From positions 186,001 to 250,000 of the forward strand of contig NZ_JAJEKE010000002.1 of assembly GCF_024363565.1 (NCBI RefSeq): 64,000 bases of DNA. Direction: 5' to 3'. Positions 15,347-23,781 of the stretch are shown here, in pieces. A program made the position numbers and the translations under genes. The stretch's first letter is position 1, and each line of letters begins with the position of its first letter. Origin of the DNA: Lutispora saccharofermentans (GTDB lineage: Bacteria > Bacillota > Clostridia > Lutisporales > Lutisporaceae). Under the pieces are notes generated by a model. It searched no databases. It was not told the DNA's origin and saw only the letters and a list, made by a program, of their open reading frames with translations.

Positions 15347-16255
15347 ATGGAAATTAATGATATGAGCATAAGAACTGTAGAAAATGGAGTAGTGCTGGAA
15401 AATATTTGTCATTTCAATGCCCAGCACATATTTGAATGCGGCCAATGCTTCCGGTGGAAGCCTTCGTCTGACGGCAGCTATACGGGCATTGCCTTCGGCA
15501 AGGTGATAAATGTCAAATCAGATGAAGAAAACAACAGAGTGCAGATTTTAAATACAAATATGGAAGACTTCAAAAATATATGGTTTGATTATTTTGATTT
15601 AGGCAGGGATTACGGAAAGATCAAGGAAATGCTTGCTGAAGATGAAATCTTAAGAACAGCCATAAAATATGGAGAAGGCATAAGGATATTAAAACAGGAC
15701 CCGTGGGAGATGCTTATATCCTATATAATGTCGGCCAATAACAGGATACCCATGATAGCCAGGAGCATAGGGCTGCTTTCTCAAATGTATGGACAGCCTG
15801 TTTATTATGAAGGCGAAACCTATTATACTTTTCCTTCTCCCGAAGAGCTGTCAAAGGCTGAGCTTTCCGATATAGAAAAGTGCAGAGCAGGCTTTAGATG
15901 CAAATATATAGTCAAAGCCATACAAATGGTCATAGACGGTACAATTGATTTGAACCGCATTAAGGCTATGGATATCGATAGTGCAAGGCAGGAGCTTATG
16001 AAGGTGCCAGGAGTGGGTATCAAGGTAGCAGATTGCATAATGCTTTTTTCTATGCAGAAATATGCTTCATATCCTACGGATGTGTGGATAAAAAGAGTGA
16101 CTGAGCATTTTTACCTTCATCATGATGTGCCTATGAAAGCTATCCATGCTTTTGCCCGGGAAAAGTTCGGAAACTTGGCAGGCTTTGCACAGGAATATTT
16201 GTTTTATTATGCAAGAGAGATGAAGATAGGCAGCGATAAGGGGGAAAAGGAATGA
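15347..16255 (+). CDS. ogg: 8-oxoguanine DNA glycosylase, OGG1 type
   Basis: This 302-residue base-excision repair enzyme removes 8-oxoguanine. The N-terminal domain carries FECGQCFRWKP (about 29-39). The helix-hairpin-helix is VPGVGIKVADC, with the catalytic Lys in the position of human OGG1 K249, followed by PTDVWIKRV with the catalytic Asp. GGATGTGAG precedes the ATG at 15347, which I prefer over the GTG at 15338. It overlaps the next gene by four bases. Confidence 0.93.
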   Translation: MEINDMSIRTVENGVVLENICHFNAQHIFECGQCFRWKPSSDGSYTGIAFGKVINVKSDEENNRVQILNTNMEDFKNIWFDYFDLGRDYGKIKEMLAEDEILRTAIKYGEGIRILKQDPWEMLISYIMSANNRIPMIARSIGLLSQMYGQPVYYEGETYYTFPSPEELSKAELSDIEKCRAGFRCKYIVKAIQMVIDGTIDLNRIKAMDIDSARQELMKVPGVGIKVADCIMLFSMQKYASYPTDVWIKRVTEHFYLHHDVPMKAIHAFAREKFGNLAGFAQEYLFYYAREMKIGSDKGEKE

Positions 16256-16935
16256 TATTATTAGGAGCAGTGGCTAATGCTGCTGCAGTTTTTGTCGGCG
16301 GAATTACAGGCTTGTTTATGAAAAAAGGTCTGCCGAAGAGATTTGGAGATTCGATAATGCATGCCCTTGCCCTATTCACCTTTGGATTGGGCGTGGCATT
16401 TTTCATGAAATCACAGGATATAATGGTCGTAATAGCCAGCTTGCTGCTGGGAACCCTTATAGGGGAAATTATCGATATAGAGAAGAGATTGGAAAGCTTG
16501 GGGAATTCCCTGCAGTCTAAAGTCAAAGGTGTCGGCGGAAGCTTTTCTGAAGGCTTTGTAACTGCAAGCCTTCTTTTTTGTGTCGGCTCAATGGCAATAA
16601 TGGGTTCTTTGCAAAGCGGCCTTTCGGCAGATCATGAGGTTCTCTATGCAAAAGCCGTGATGGATTTGGTGGCTGCGCTTATATTTGCTGCTGCCATGGG
16701 ACTTGGGGTGGCGATGTCCGCCGTACCTGTGTTGATCTACGAGGGGAGCCTGAGCCTGCTGGCATCTGTAGCATCTCCTTACCTCAGCAATGTAGTAGTG
16801 GATGAAATGACTGCCGTAGGCGGAGTATTGCTGATGGGACTAGCACTTTCCATATTGGAAATCAAAAAGATCAGGGTAGGCAATATGATTCCCGGCATAT
16901 TTTTGCCTATAATCATAATGTTGTTTATGAAATAA
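16252..16935 (+). CDS. DUF554 family membrane protein
   Basis: The 227-residue protein has about seven hydrophobic segments and the DUF554 layout: GAVANAAAVFVGGITGLFMKKGLP at the N-terminus, LLLGTLIGEIIDIEKRLESLG, SFSEGFVTASLLFCVGSMAIMGSLQSGL and MTAVGGVLLMGLALSILEIKKIRVGNMIP at the C-terminus. The start overlaps the ogg stop in ATGA. Function is unknown. Confidence 0.88.
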   Translation: MILLGAVANAAAVFVGGITGLFMKKGLPKRFGDSIMHALALFTFGLGVAFFMKSQDIMVVIASLLLGTLIGEIIDIEKRLESLGNSLQSKVKGVGGSFSEGFVTASLLFCVGSMAIMGSLQSGLSADHEVLYAKAVMDLVAALIFAAAMGLGVAMSAVPVLIYEGSLSLLASVASPYLSNVVVDEMTAVGGVLLMGLALSILEIKKIRVGNMIPGIFLPIIIMLFMK

Positions 16936-16936
16936 G

Positions 16937-17063
16937 GGCTGTTGCATAACGCATTCAACCTGTCATTCCGAAGGAGCAAAGCGACTGAAGAATCTTTTTA
17001 TTGCAATGTCTTAAAGATTCTTCGCTGTGCTCAGAATGCCAAAATTGGAATTTTGCAACAGCC
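16937..17063. repeat. Nested inverted repeat between convergent genes (family E), likely terminator
   Basis: The outer arms are GGCTGTTGCA (16937-16946) and TGCAACAGCC (17054-17063). Inside are AAGAATCTTT and AAAGATTCTT arms flanked by TGTCATTCCGAAGGAG and CTGTGCTCAGAATG, a repeat type common in bacterial genomes (compare 30235-30330). It sits exactly between the DUF554 gene and the convergent blaR-like gene, and TTTATATTTTT follows on the plus strand. Confidence 0.7.
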
Positions 17064-17072
17064 TTTATATTT

Positions 17073-19349
17073 TTATTGACCAGTATCAGAATTTATTACC
17101 TTTTCGCTTATCAGGCTCTTTAATATTTCCTCTTGATTTTCTGCTTCAGGAGAAAATGAAACAGTACAATAGAAACCGTTTTCTTTCCAAATGTAATCAG
17201 TTTCGCAAATTTTATCTTCATATGTAAGTTCATATCGCAGGACATCTTTGCCGGAAATCAATAATGATTGGGTTTTTATTTTATTTGATTCATCTGCTTT
17301 GCCGATGCTTAGCTCAAAGTATCCCTTTTCCCTTGCGTGATCATATATTTTAGAGCCTTCCCTTTGAACAAATGTGAGAGAGTCATTGGGAAGCTTATAA
17401 ATCATTACAAGCTCATAGTTGATCTTATTGCCTTTTATATCCGAATCAGGGGATATGCCCACACTTGCATAGGATGCCTTTATATCCTTCGGAATGGTTA
17501 AAGGAAATTTGATCGGAAATCCCAAAAGAGTTTTTGCTTTTTCAAGATCTTCCTTATCATATATTGATAGTTGACCGATTTCAGTGGAAATTTCGGGAGT
17601 TATAGGGACATAATCCACATTTTTTATATGCGGCAGGTATTTTACGGATTCTGCGATCTTCATCGCATCTTCCTGGGACAGGTCTGTTCTCTTGTTGATG
17701 TCTCCTTTAGGTGTTTTTATATCCCGGATATATTCTATACCATAGAATATATCTTCATCCTGCCATAGTAAATATTTTTTTGTGGTTTCCCAGCTGCTTT
17801 CATCATCAGCCATTATTGCCGTGATAGTAAGAATTGAGCCTTTTAGACTTCCATAGCCAAGGGGTTCTTCATTGCTGTTTATTTCAGACTGAATATTCTC
17901 GTTGCCCATGTATTCATTTTTTGCACTTTCTTTAAAAAATCCTTTCAGATCCTTTGTGGAAGCGTGAAAAGCAAAGCTTAACCTTTTACCCGATTCTTTA
18001 TCAAAGAAAATCTTTACCGCATTTGTTCCTTCATAAGCCTTTATAATGTGGAAGGCGCTTGGATTATAGTCTGAAGGAACAAAATCCGGCACTTTGAATT
18101 TAAAGCCTGCAACTTTTGCCATTTTATTAATATCATTGTAGGATTTTAGCGGTGCATCAATGAGAAATTCGGCCTCGTCTGCCGGAGCCTTATCAATCAA
18201 CATGTCCGGGGATTTTTCTGCGGTCATGATGCCGCTGTCTGTTATGCTGCTGGAGCTCACAGCGTTTGTAAGGGTTATGCTTCCTATGAGTATGCAGCAT
18301 ATAACCGCAGCCGCAGAAATTTTATAGGAACCTTTTTTAAATGCTTTGATCATATGAATTCTCCTTTTAATTTGATTTTTTGTTTCGAAAAAGCTTATCA
18401 GGCTTAACTGACTATGCTCATTAAAAAACATCCTGGAAAGATTGACCATGGTCATACCGTATGGCATTATTTCTTCTTCCCCAAGTATTTCAAGCACATA
18501 GGCATCGCTGGCAATTTCTCTGAGCAGCTTCATCCTTTTTGCAGCAAACCATACCACAGGGTTAAACCAATGTACCATCACGGCTATTGTTCCCAATAGA
18601 TTATAAACAGAGTCCCTTCTTTTGTAATGGACCAATTCATGCAAAAGGATATGCATAAGCTGTTTGCCGCTTATTTTGCTGCATATGCCTTCCGGCAAAT
18701 AGATTCTGGGCCTTATAATTCCCGATATGCAGGGACTTTTGAAACTTTCATCTGTGTAAATAGGAATACCGCTTTTTATTTCCAGCTTTTTTAAACAGTC
18801 CTCCAGTAAAGAAACAATCTCCGGTTCTGCAAGTCTTCTGAAATATATGGCTTTACCCTTAAATTTAAACATAGCTGTTAAAGCAAACAGAGCCATAGAA
18901 AGGAATCCGGCAAACCAGGTCAGGGAAGCTATTCTTAAAGCGTATCCAGCCGAAGTTTCTTTTCCTTGATCCTTTGAGTATTCCTCAAAGGAAAGCACAT
19001 AGTCGTTTTCATAATAATTCCTGCCATGATCTCTGTAGCTATTAACTTCACCGCTAATATCATGATCATATCCTTCCGCTGAAAAAGCGGAGGCATCCAA
19101 AACAGCAGTCTTTTTAGAGTCAATAACATTTTGAATTTTTGCAGGCAAAAGATTTAATATGCTTAAAGGGCTTTCGGGAACCACCGGTGCAAGAAGCCTT
19201 ATCAGAACTAAAAGCCATAATGCATGATGAAATCTTGGGCCGATTCTATCATTGAAAATCAGTTTTATCAGTATTATGATCAATGATAAAATACCGGCGG
19301 CTATCGAAGAATATAGAACCCAGAGAAAAAGCTTGCTTATCATATCCAT
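17073..19349 (-). CDS. BlaR1/MecR1-type membrane metalloprotease with unusual sensor domain
   Basis: This 758-residue protein begins with membrane segments and an M56 peptidase domain: zinc site HELVH in LLHELVHYKRRD, with WFNPVVW and the ELA-like ASDAYVLE block after it. A further membrane segment lies near 350-370 (SAAAVICCILIGSITL). The C-terminal 380 residues are not a penicillin-binding sensor: I see no S-x-x-K/K-T-G pattern. They form two related segments (GFKFKVPDFVPSDY and GFPIKFPLTIPKDI), like DUF4367-type extracellular domains. It is paired with a BlaI-type repressor, so it probably cleaves that repressor in response to an envelope signal that may not be a beta-lactam. I start at 19349 after GAGAGGATTTA. 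Confidence 0.85.
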   Translation of the reverse strand: MDMISKLFLWVLYSSIAAGILSLIIILIKLIFNDRIGPRFHHALWLLVLIRLLAPVVPESPLSILNLLPAKIQNVIDSKKTAVLDASAFSAEGYDHDISGEVNSYRDHGRNYYENDYVLSFEEYSKDQGKETSAGYALRIASLTWFAGFLSMALFALTAMFKFKGKAIYFRRLAEPEIVSLLEDCLKKLEIKSGIPIYTDESFKSPCISGIIRPRIYLPEGICSKISGKQLMHILLHELVHYKRRDSVYNLLGTIAVMVHWFNPVVWFAAKRMKLLREIASDAYVLEILGEEEIMPYGMTMVNLSRMFFNEHSQLSLISFFETKNQIKRRIHMIKAFKKGSYKISAAAVICCILIGSITLTNAVSSSSITDSGIMTAEKSPDMLIDKAPADEAEFLIDAPLKSYNDINKMAKVAGFKFKVPDFVPSDYNPSAFHIIKAYEGTNAVKIFFDKESGKRLSFAFHASTKDLKGFFKESAKNEYMGNENIQSEINSNEEPLGYGSLKGSILTITAIMADDESSWETTKKYLLWQDEDIFYGIEYIRDIKTPKGDINKRTDLSQEDAMKIAESVKYLPHIKNVDYVPITPEISTEIGQLSIYDKEDLEKAKTLLGFPIKFPLTIPKDIKASYASVGISPDSDIKGNKINYELVMIYKLPNDSLTFVQREGSKIYDHAREKGYFELSIGKADESNKIKTQSLLISGKDVLRYELTYEDKICETDYIWKENGFYCTVSFSPEAENQEEILKSLISEKVINSDTGQ

Positions 19350-19350
19350 A

Positions 19351-19740
19351 TTAAATCCTCTCTGCTTTCTTTTCTTCAAGAAGCTTTTGGAGCTTTTCAA
19401 TCTCTTTGTCGGTTAAAGGTTCGTCTTCCAAGAAGTTTGAAAAAAGCATGCTTACAGTACCGTCATATACTCTCTCAAGAAAAGACTTATTTTCAGCCTT
19501 TATACATTCCTTTTCGGATACTATGGGATTATATAAATAGTTGCGGCCGGATTTTTCAAAGCCTATTGCACCTTTTTTAAGAAGCCTGTTTATGAATGTT
19601 TTTATGGTCTGGCCGGACCAATTCATTTTATCTGACAGAGATGCTATTATCTCATCTGATGTTATAGGGCTGCTTTTCCATACAAGCTTCATTATTTCCC
19701 ATTCTGCTTCCGAAATCCTCGGAATATCGCCCACAAGCAA
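19351..19740 (-). CDS. BlaI/MecI-family repressor
   Basis: The 129-residue winged-helix repressor has the family pattern ISEAEWEIMKLVWKSSPITSDEI then WSGQTIKTFINRLLKKGAIGFEKSGRNYLYNPIVSE and a helical dimer domain where the partner protease cuts in BlaI (ERVYDGTVSMLFSNFLE). It ends one base before the partner gene. Two palindromic operators overlap its own promoter, so it is autoregulated. Confidence 0.92.
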   Translation of the reverse strand: MLVGDIPRISEAEWEIMKLVWKSSPITSDEIIASLSDKMNWSGQTIKTFINRLLKKGAIGFEKSGRNYLYNPIVSEKECIKAENKSFLERVYDGTVSMLFSNFLEDEPLTDKEIEKLQKLLEEKKAERI

Positions 19741-19763
19741 TACCTCCTATCTATCATGATTTT

Positions 19764-19805
19764 GTTTACAATTGTAAACATTAATTTAAGTTTACGATTG
19801 TAAAC
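19764..19805. promoter_or_regulatory. Tandem BlaI operators
   Basis: GTTTACAATTGTAAAC (19764-19779, perfect palindrome) and GTTTACGATTGTAAAC (19790-19805, one mismatch) match the TACA-TGTA type of operator bound by BlaI/MecI. The second covers the -10 of the minus-strand promoter, the first lies just downstream of the start. Confidence 0.88.
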
Positions 19806-19817
19806 AAAATATGTCAA
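19789..19817 (-). promoter_or_regulatory. Promoter of blaI-blaR1-like operon
   Basis: On the minus strand TTGACA (19817-19812) and TAAACT (19794-19789) have a 17-base spacer. The -10 falls inside the distal BlaI operator, which explains repression by steric block. Confidence 0.8.
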
Positions 19818-19846
19818 GTAAAATATTTCTATTTTCTAAAAACTTA

Positions 19847-19875
19847 TTGACAGAAGTAAGAATCAGAGGTATTAT
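19847..19875 (+). promoter_or_regulatory. Sigma-A promoter of the DUF134 gene
   Basis: TTGACA (19847-19852) and TATTAT (19870-19875) have a 17-base spacer. The predicted start lies inside the palindrome at 19877-19900. Confidence 0.85.
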
Positions 19876-19876
19876 T

Positions 19877-19900
19877 AGTTATGAGCATATGCACATAACT
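19877..19900. promoter_or_regulatory. 24-base near-perfect palindrome over the DUF134 start site
   Basis: AGTTATGAGCAT (19877-19888) is followed by ATGCACATAACT (19889-19900), which differs from the exact reverse complement by one base pair. It covers the predicted transcription start and ends 15 bases before the ATG, a good place for autorepression by the HTH protein encoded next. Confidence 0.6.
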
Positions 19901-19915
19901 AAATGAGGTGATAAA

Positions 19916-20254
19916 ATGCCTAGGCCAAGAAAATGCAGAAGAATAGAGTTTATGCCCGATAATCAATATTTTTATCCCCAATCCAAAGATTTCGAAGAAG
20001 TCATAATCAGTTTTGAAGAGGTAGAAGCTCTCAGACTTTCTGATCTTGAAGCTATGGAACAAGATTCCGCATCAGAAAAAATGAATGTTTCCAGAGGTAC
20101 CTTTCAGAGAATTATTAATTCTGCCAGACATAAAATTGCAGATGCCATTATAAATGGAAAAGCAATTAGGATAGAAGGCGGAGATTATGAGCTTATGAGT
20201 GACAGTCGGAATGGTATGGGTCATTGCAGGAGATTCAGAGGAGGCAGAGACTAA
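19916..20254 (+). CDS. DUF134 helix-turn-helix protein
   Basis: The 112-residue protein opens with MPRPRKCRRI, the signature of DUF134 proteins, has FEEVEALRLSDLEAMEQDSASEKMNVSRGTFQRIINSARHKIADAI as a sigma-region-4-like HTH (residues 35-80), and ends in a basic Gly/Arg tail. Members often stand beside NifX-like, Mrp-like and ferredoxin-ATPase genes, as here. It is the first gene of this group and may control it. Confidence 0.88.
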   Translation: MPRPRKCRRIEFMPDNQYFYPQSKDFEEVIISFEEVEALRLSDLEAMEQDSASEKMNVSRGTFQRIINSARHKIADAIINGKAIRIEGGDYELMSDSRNGMGHCRRFRGGRD

Positions 20255-20299
20255 AAGGGATAATCGCATGCATCTCTATAAAGAGGAGGAGGTGTAAGA

Positions 20300-20521
20300 A
20301 TGAGAGGATGGAATATGAGAGGACAGGGTCCTAATGCTTATCCCTTTTGCAGATGCAATCCTTCATTGCCCTCCAGAAGAGCAATGAGAGGCTATTGTGC
20401 TGAAGATATGAATATTTTTTCTATGAATGAAGCTGAGCATTTAAAAAGCACCGCAGAATATCTCAAAGGCCAATTGGATGCTGTAAACAAAAGGCTTAAA
20501 GATATTGATAAAGCAGAATAG
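20300..20521 (+). CDS. Small DUF5320-like protein
   Basis: The 73-residue protein has an Arg/Gly/Pro-rich N-terminus with two CxC-type cysteines (FCRCNPSLPSRRAMRGYC) and a C-terminal coiled coil (EAEHLKSTAEYLKGQLDAVNKRLKDI). Such short proteins are common in this gene neighbourhood in anaerobes. AGGAGGAGGTG precedes the ATG. Function is unknown. Confidence 0.7.
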   Translation: MRGWNMRGQGPNAYPFCRCNPSLPSRRAMRGYCAEDMNIFSMNEAEHLKSTAEYLKGQLDAVNKRLKDIDKAE

Positions 20522-20535
20522 TTTTCACCTTAAAC

Positions 20536-20553
20536 TTCAATAAATTTATTGAA
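20536..20553. promoter_or_regulatory. 18-base perfect palindrome
   Basis: TTCAATAAATTTATTGAA is its own reverse complement. It lies between the DUF5320-like gene and the glutamate-synthase-like gene. A related half site (ACTTCAAAGAATTTATT) occurs at 22833-22849 before the Mrp gene, so it could be an operator shared by the cluster. Confidence 0.4.
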
Positions 20554-20690
20554 ATATAATAAATAAAAAGTTATAATTTAATGAGATGCATGTGTATTTT
20601 TTGTCTGGAAGATGCGGCTTAATGTATACATAATTTTATTTATAAGAATAGAGAACTGTGTCCAGATTTAAATTTAAAGGAGGGTTTTTC

Positions 20691-22244
20691 ATGTCTTTTA
20701 GTCCATCCTTAGGCAGTACGGTTACCAATACGAAAATGAGGACTCCTGAAAAATTATCGCCTTTTTCAGGGATGTGTTCCGTATGTACGGCAGATTGCAT
20801 AGGAAGCTGTGAAATCGGTTATTCCGCTATCCGGGGGGAGGAAGCCCTTTATCCTGTCGGAGCCGATAAAAGCCAATTTGCATCGGAAAAGGATTATCCG
20901 GTAGATTTTTCGCATTTCAATATCAATGGTCATGTATTTGGTGCATCAGGCATTGATGCGGATACATACAAGGCCAGCTTCCCTAACGTGGATATCGGCA
21001 CTGCGGTGGGGATTGATAATCCAATCAAACTAAAAGCACCTTTTATTCTGCCGGCTATGGCTAAGCTGAATTGGCCCGACTACTATGGGGGTGCTGCCTT
21101 GTCAGGAATAATGGCAGTCATCGGCGAAGATGCAGTGGTCAAAGACGCGGAACTGCAAATGAGCAATAATAAGGTAGTAAAATCTCCTCTTTTGGAGAAA
21201 ATGATTAATAGCTTTAATAGATATCATAATGGCTATGGTGATATTGTACTGCAGGCTAATGTGGATGATGAACATATAGGAGTTTTAGATTACGCAATAA
21301 AAGAATTGGGAGCAACCACGGTAGAGCTTAAGTTCGGGCAGGCAGCTAAAGGCATACAAGGCATGGGCTTTGTATATAAGCTGGAGGATGCTTTGGAATT
21401 TCAGAAAAAAGGATATTTAATAATTCCGGACCCTTCTGATCCGATAGTTCAGGAGAAGCATAAAAAAGGCATCGGCCCCCACTTTCAAAGAATAGGCAAG
21501 CTTCCCATGTGGAACGAAGAAATGCTGGAAAAAAGAATAGCTCAATTGAGAGAGCATGGAGTAAAGCGCATTCTCTTTAAGATGGCGGCTTTTGACCCGG
21601 CGGATATTATAAGGGTGCTGAAGGTTGCTTCGAACAATAAGATTGATCTGGTTACCTTTGACGGCGCCGGGGGAGGCAGCGGAAACAGCCCGTGCAAGAT
21701 GATGAATGAATGGGGCTTGCCGCCTGTATATATGGAAAGCATCTTGTATGATATATTGAATGAGATGAAAGATAAAGGCTATACCTTGCCAAAAGTCGCA
21801 GCAGCCGGAGGATTTGCAATGGAAGACCAGATTTTTAAGGGCCTTTCCTTAGGGGCACCTTATATTTCCATGATCGCCATAGGAAGAGCCGCAATGGCTG
21901 CAGCTATGGCAGGCAAAAGAGCAGGGGAATTGATCGCTAAAGGAGAGATACCTAAAGATCTGCAGAAATATGGAGATAGCCTGTCGGGCATTTATAGAGA
22001 TGTGAGGCTGCTGAAAGATACATATGGTCCTGATGCCGAGAATATTGCCCCCGGAGCTATTGGGGTATTTTCCTATATCAACCGGGTTTCTACAGGGCTT
22101 CGCCAGATGATGGCTCTGAATCGTAAATTTGCTTTGGACAAAATAGATCGAACCGACATAATAGCTCTTACTAAGGAAGCCGGTGAAGTGTCAGGTATTT
22201 CAACAATTATGGATTACAGGAATAGAATAAGAGAGATGATATAG
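20691..22244 (+). CDS. FMN-binding glutamate synthase-family protein
   Basis: This 517-residue protein matches the FMN/synthase core of glutamate synthase (GltB2 type) without a glutaminase domain. An N-terminal Cys cluster is visible (CSVCTADCIGSCEIG, residues 26-40). The (beta/alpha)8 part shows PFILPAMAKLNWPDYYGGAA, the GPHFQRIGKLPMWNEEML block, LVTFDGAGGGSGNSPCKMMNEWG and VAAAGGFAMEDQIFKGLSLGA. AAAGGAGGG sits before the ATG at 20691. In this cluster its role need not be glutamate synthesis; electron donor and substrate are unknown. Confidence 0.85.
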   Translation: MSFSPSLGSTVTNTKMRTPEKLSPFSGMCSVCTADCIGSCEIGYSAIRGEEALYPVGADKSQFASEKDYPVDFSHFNINGHVFGASGIDADTYKASFPNVDIGTAVGIDNPIKLKAPFILPAMAKLNWPDYYGGAALSGIMAVIGEDAVVKDAELQMSNNKVVKSPLLEKMINSFNRYHNGYGDIVLQANVDDEHIGVLDYAIKELGATTVELKFGQAAKGIQGMGFVYKLEDALEFQKKGYLIIPDPSDPIVQEKHKKGIGPHFQRIGKLPMWNEEMLEKRIAQLREHGVKRILFKMAAFDPADIIRVLKVASNNKIDLVTFDGAGGGSGNSPCKMMNEWGLPPVYMESILYDILNEMKDKGYTLPKVAAAGGFAMEDQIFKGLSLGAPYISMIAIGRAAMAAAMAGKRAGELIAKGEIPKDLQKYGDSLSGIYRDVRLLKDTYGPDAENIAPGAIGVFSYINRVSTGLRQMMALNRKFALDKIDRTDIIALTKEAGEVSGISTIMDYRNRIREMI

Positions 22245-22397
22245 CCTTCTCTATTTGCCCCTGATGATATAAAATATCTATATATGACGCATTAAATATT
22301 TTACAGCAGTAAGCTTATATTAACTGATAAAAGCTATGTAACGTATTTATTGCAACTTATATAATATTAAAAAAGAAATATTTAAATGGTGATTGTT

Positions 22398-22817
22398 ATG
22401 TTTGACGAATGCACAGGACTTTATACCATAGGTACGGTTGCTCGCCTTATAGGCGAGCATCCGGAAACTCTGAGGGTATGGGAGAGAAATGGACTTATAC
22501 AACCTGACAGGCAGGGTTATCAAAGAAAATATTCCAATAATGATTTAAAAAGGCTGAAGTTCATTAAATATTTGATGGACGAAAAGGGTCTCAATATTGC
22601 TGGAGTAAAGCATATTATTTCCATGTATCCTTGCTGGTTCAAAAAGGATTGCCGGGGAGGCGCCCGCAAAAATAGCCCGGTTCCGGTGAATGAGGCAAAG
22701 CCTTGCTGGAAGATTGAAGACACATATTGCATGATAGCAAGTGATAAAGCAGAGATGTGCAATACCTGTGAAGTGTATAAGAATTGCACCAATTGCAATG
22801 GATGCAGAGGCAGATAA
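22398..22817 (+). CDS. MerR-family regulator with cysteine-rich C-terminus
   Basis: The 139-residue protein has an N-terminal MerR HTH (LYTIGTVARLIGEHPETLRVWERNGLIQPDRQGYQRKYSNNDLKRLKFI) followed by a short Cys-rich tail (CWFKKDC, PCWKIEDTYC and CNTCEVYKNCTNCNGC). The ten or so cysteines could bind an Fe-S cluster or metal. It stands just before an Mrp-type Fe-S carrier gene, so it probably senses Fe-S or redox state for this cluster. The start is uncertain: ATG at 22398 has GGTGATT before it, and ATG at 22386 is also in frame. Confidence 0.8.
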   Translation: MFDECTGLYTIGTVARLIGEHPETLRVWERNGLIQPDRQGYQRKYSNNDLKRLKFIKYLMDEKGLNIAGVKHIISMYPCWFKKDCRGGARKNSPVPVNEAKPCWKIEDTYCMIASDKAEMCNTCEVYKNCTNCNGCRGR

Positions 22818-22888
22818 ATTTTATTTGTCCAAAACTTCAAAGAATTTATTTAATAAATATAAATAATAATATATAGGAGATGGGTTTT

Positions 22889-23746
22889 ATGGATAAGAAT
22901 AAATGTGAATGCGAAAACATGAGCTGCGAGGAAGGAACTGGCTGCTCAGGAGGCTGTGGAGATGCACAAATAGAAAATGATTTCAGTGTCGAGGCTCATA
23001 AGTTGAATTCAATAAAAAGAGTCATAGGAGTAGTCAGCGGAAAGGGTGGGGTAGGAAAATCCCTGGTGGCCTCCGCTCTTGCAGTCCTGTCAAGGAGAAA
23101 AGGTTACAAAGTGGGAGTTCTGGATGCGGATATTACAGGACCTTCAATACCCAAGATGTTTGGGATAAACAGGAGGGCAATGTCCTCTGAGTCAGGTATA
23201 TTGCCGGAGAAAACCCATAATGGCATAAAAATAATGTCTGTAAATTTACTGTTGGACAGTGATGATTCTCCCGTGATATGGAGAGGGCCTCTTATATCCG
23301 GTGTAGTGAAACAGTTTTGGTCTGATGTCATTTGGGGAGACATAGACTATTTATTCCTTGACATGCCTCCGGGAACAGGGGATGTGCCGCTGACAGTATT
23401 TCAATCCATACCTTTGGACGGCATTATAATAGTGACCTCTCCCCAGGATCTGGTCCATATGATAGTGCGGAAAGCTTACAATATGGCAAAATCCATGAAT
23501 ATACCCGTATTAGGCATTGTAGAAAATATGAGCTATGTGAAATGCCCGGATTGCAGTAAAGAGATTAAAATTTTCGGAGACAGCCATATAGATGATATTG
23601 CAGGTGAGTTGGGGATTGAGGTCCTCGGCAGAATGCCAATAGACCCTTCTATAGCTGAGGCTTGTGATAAAGGCGAAATTGAGAGGCTGAACAATGATTA
23701 TCTATCTGGAGCTTTGGACTTTATAGAAAAGAATCTCAAACCATAA
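22889..23746 (+). CDS. Mrp/NBP35-type Fe-S cluster carrier ATPase
   Basis: The 285-residue cytoplasmic ATPase has a Cys-rich N-terminus (CECENMSCEEGTGCSGGCG), a deviant Walker A with signature Lys (VVSGKGGVGKSLVA, about 50-63), the DADITGPSIPKMFG switch, FLDMPPGTGDVPLT Walker B, and a C-terminal CxxC (VKCPDC). These are the features of ApbC/Mrp scaffolds that carry 4Fe-4S clusters. The ATG at 22889 is chosen because AGGAG would overlap the earlier one at 22880. Confidence 0.92.
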   Translation: MDKNKCECENMSCEEGTGCSGGCGDAQIENDFSVEAHKLNSIKRVIGVVSGKGGVGKSLVASALAVLSRRKGYKVGVLDADITGPSIPKMFGINRRAMSSESGILPEKTHNGIKIMSVNLLLDSDDSPVIWRGPLISGVVKQFWSDVIWGDIDYLFLDMPPGTGDVPLTVFQSIPLDGIIIVTSPQDLVHMIVRKAYNMAKSMNIPVLGIVENMSYVKCPDCSKEIKIFGDSHIDDIAGELGIEVLGRMPIDPSIAEACDKGEIERLNNDYLSGALDFIEKNLKP

Positions 23747-23781
23747 ATCAGTCCAAAATTATTATAGGGAGGTTGTTCATT

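Noticed and set aside
17027-17227. Short plus-strand frame of 66 codons
   Set aside because: It runs through the family E repeat and the antisense end of the BlaR1-like gene, with no ribosome site.
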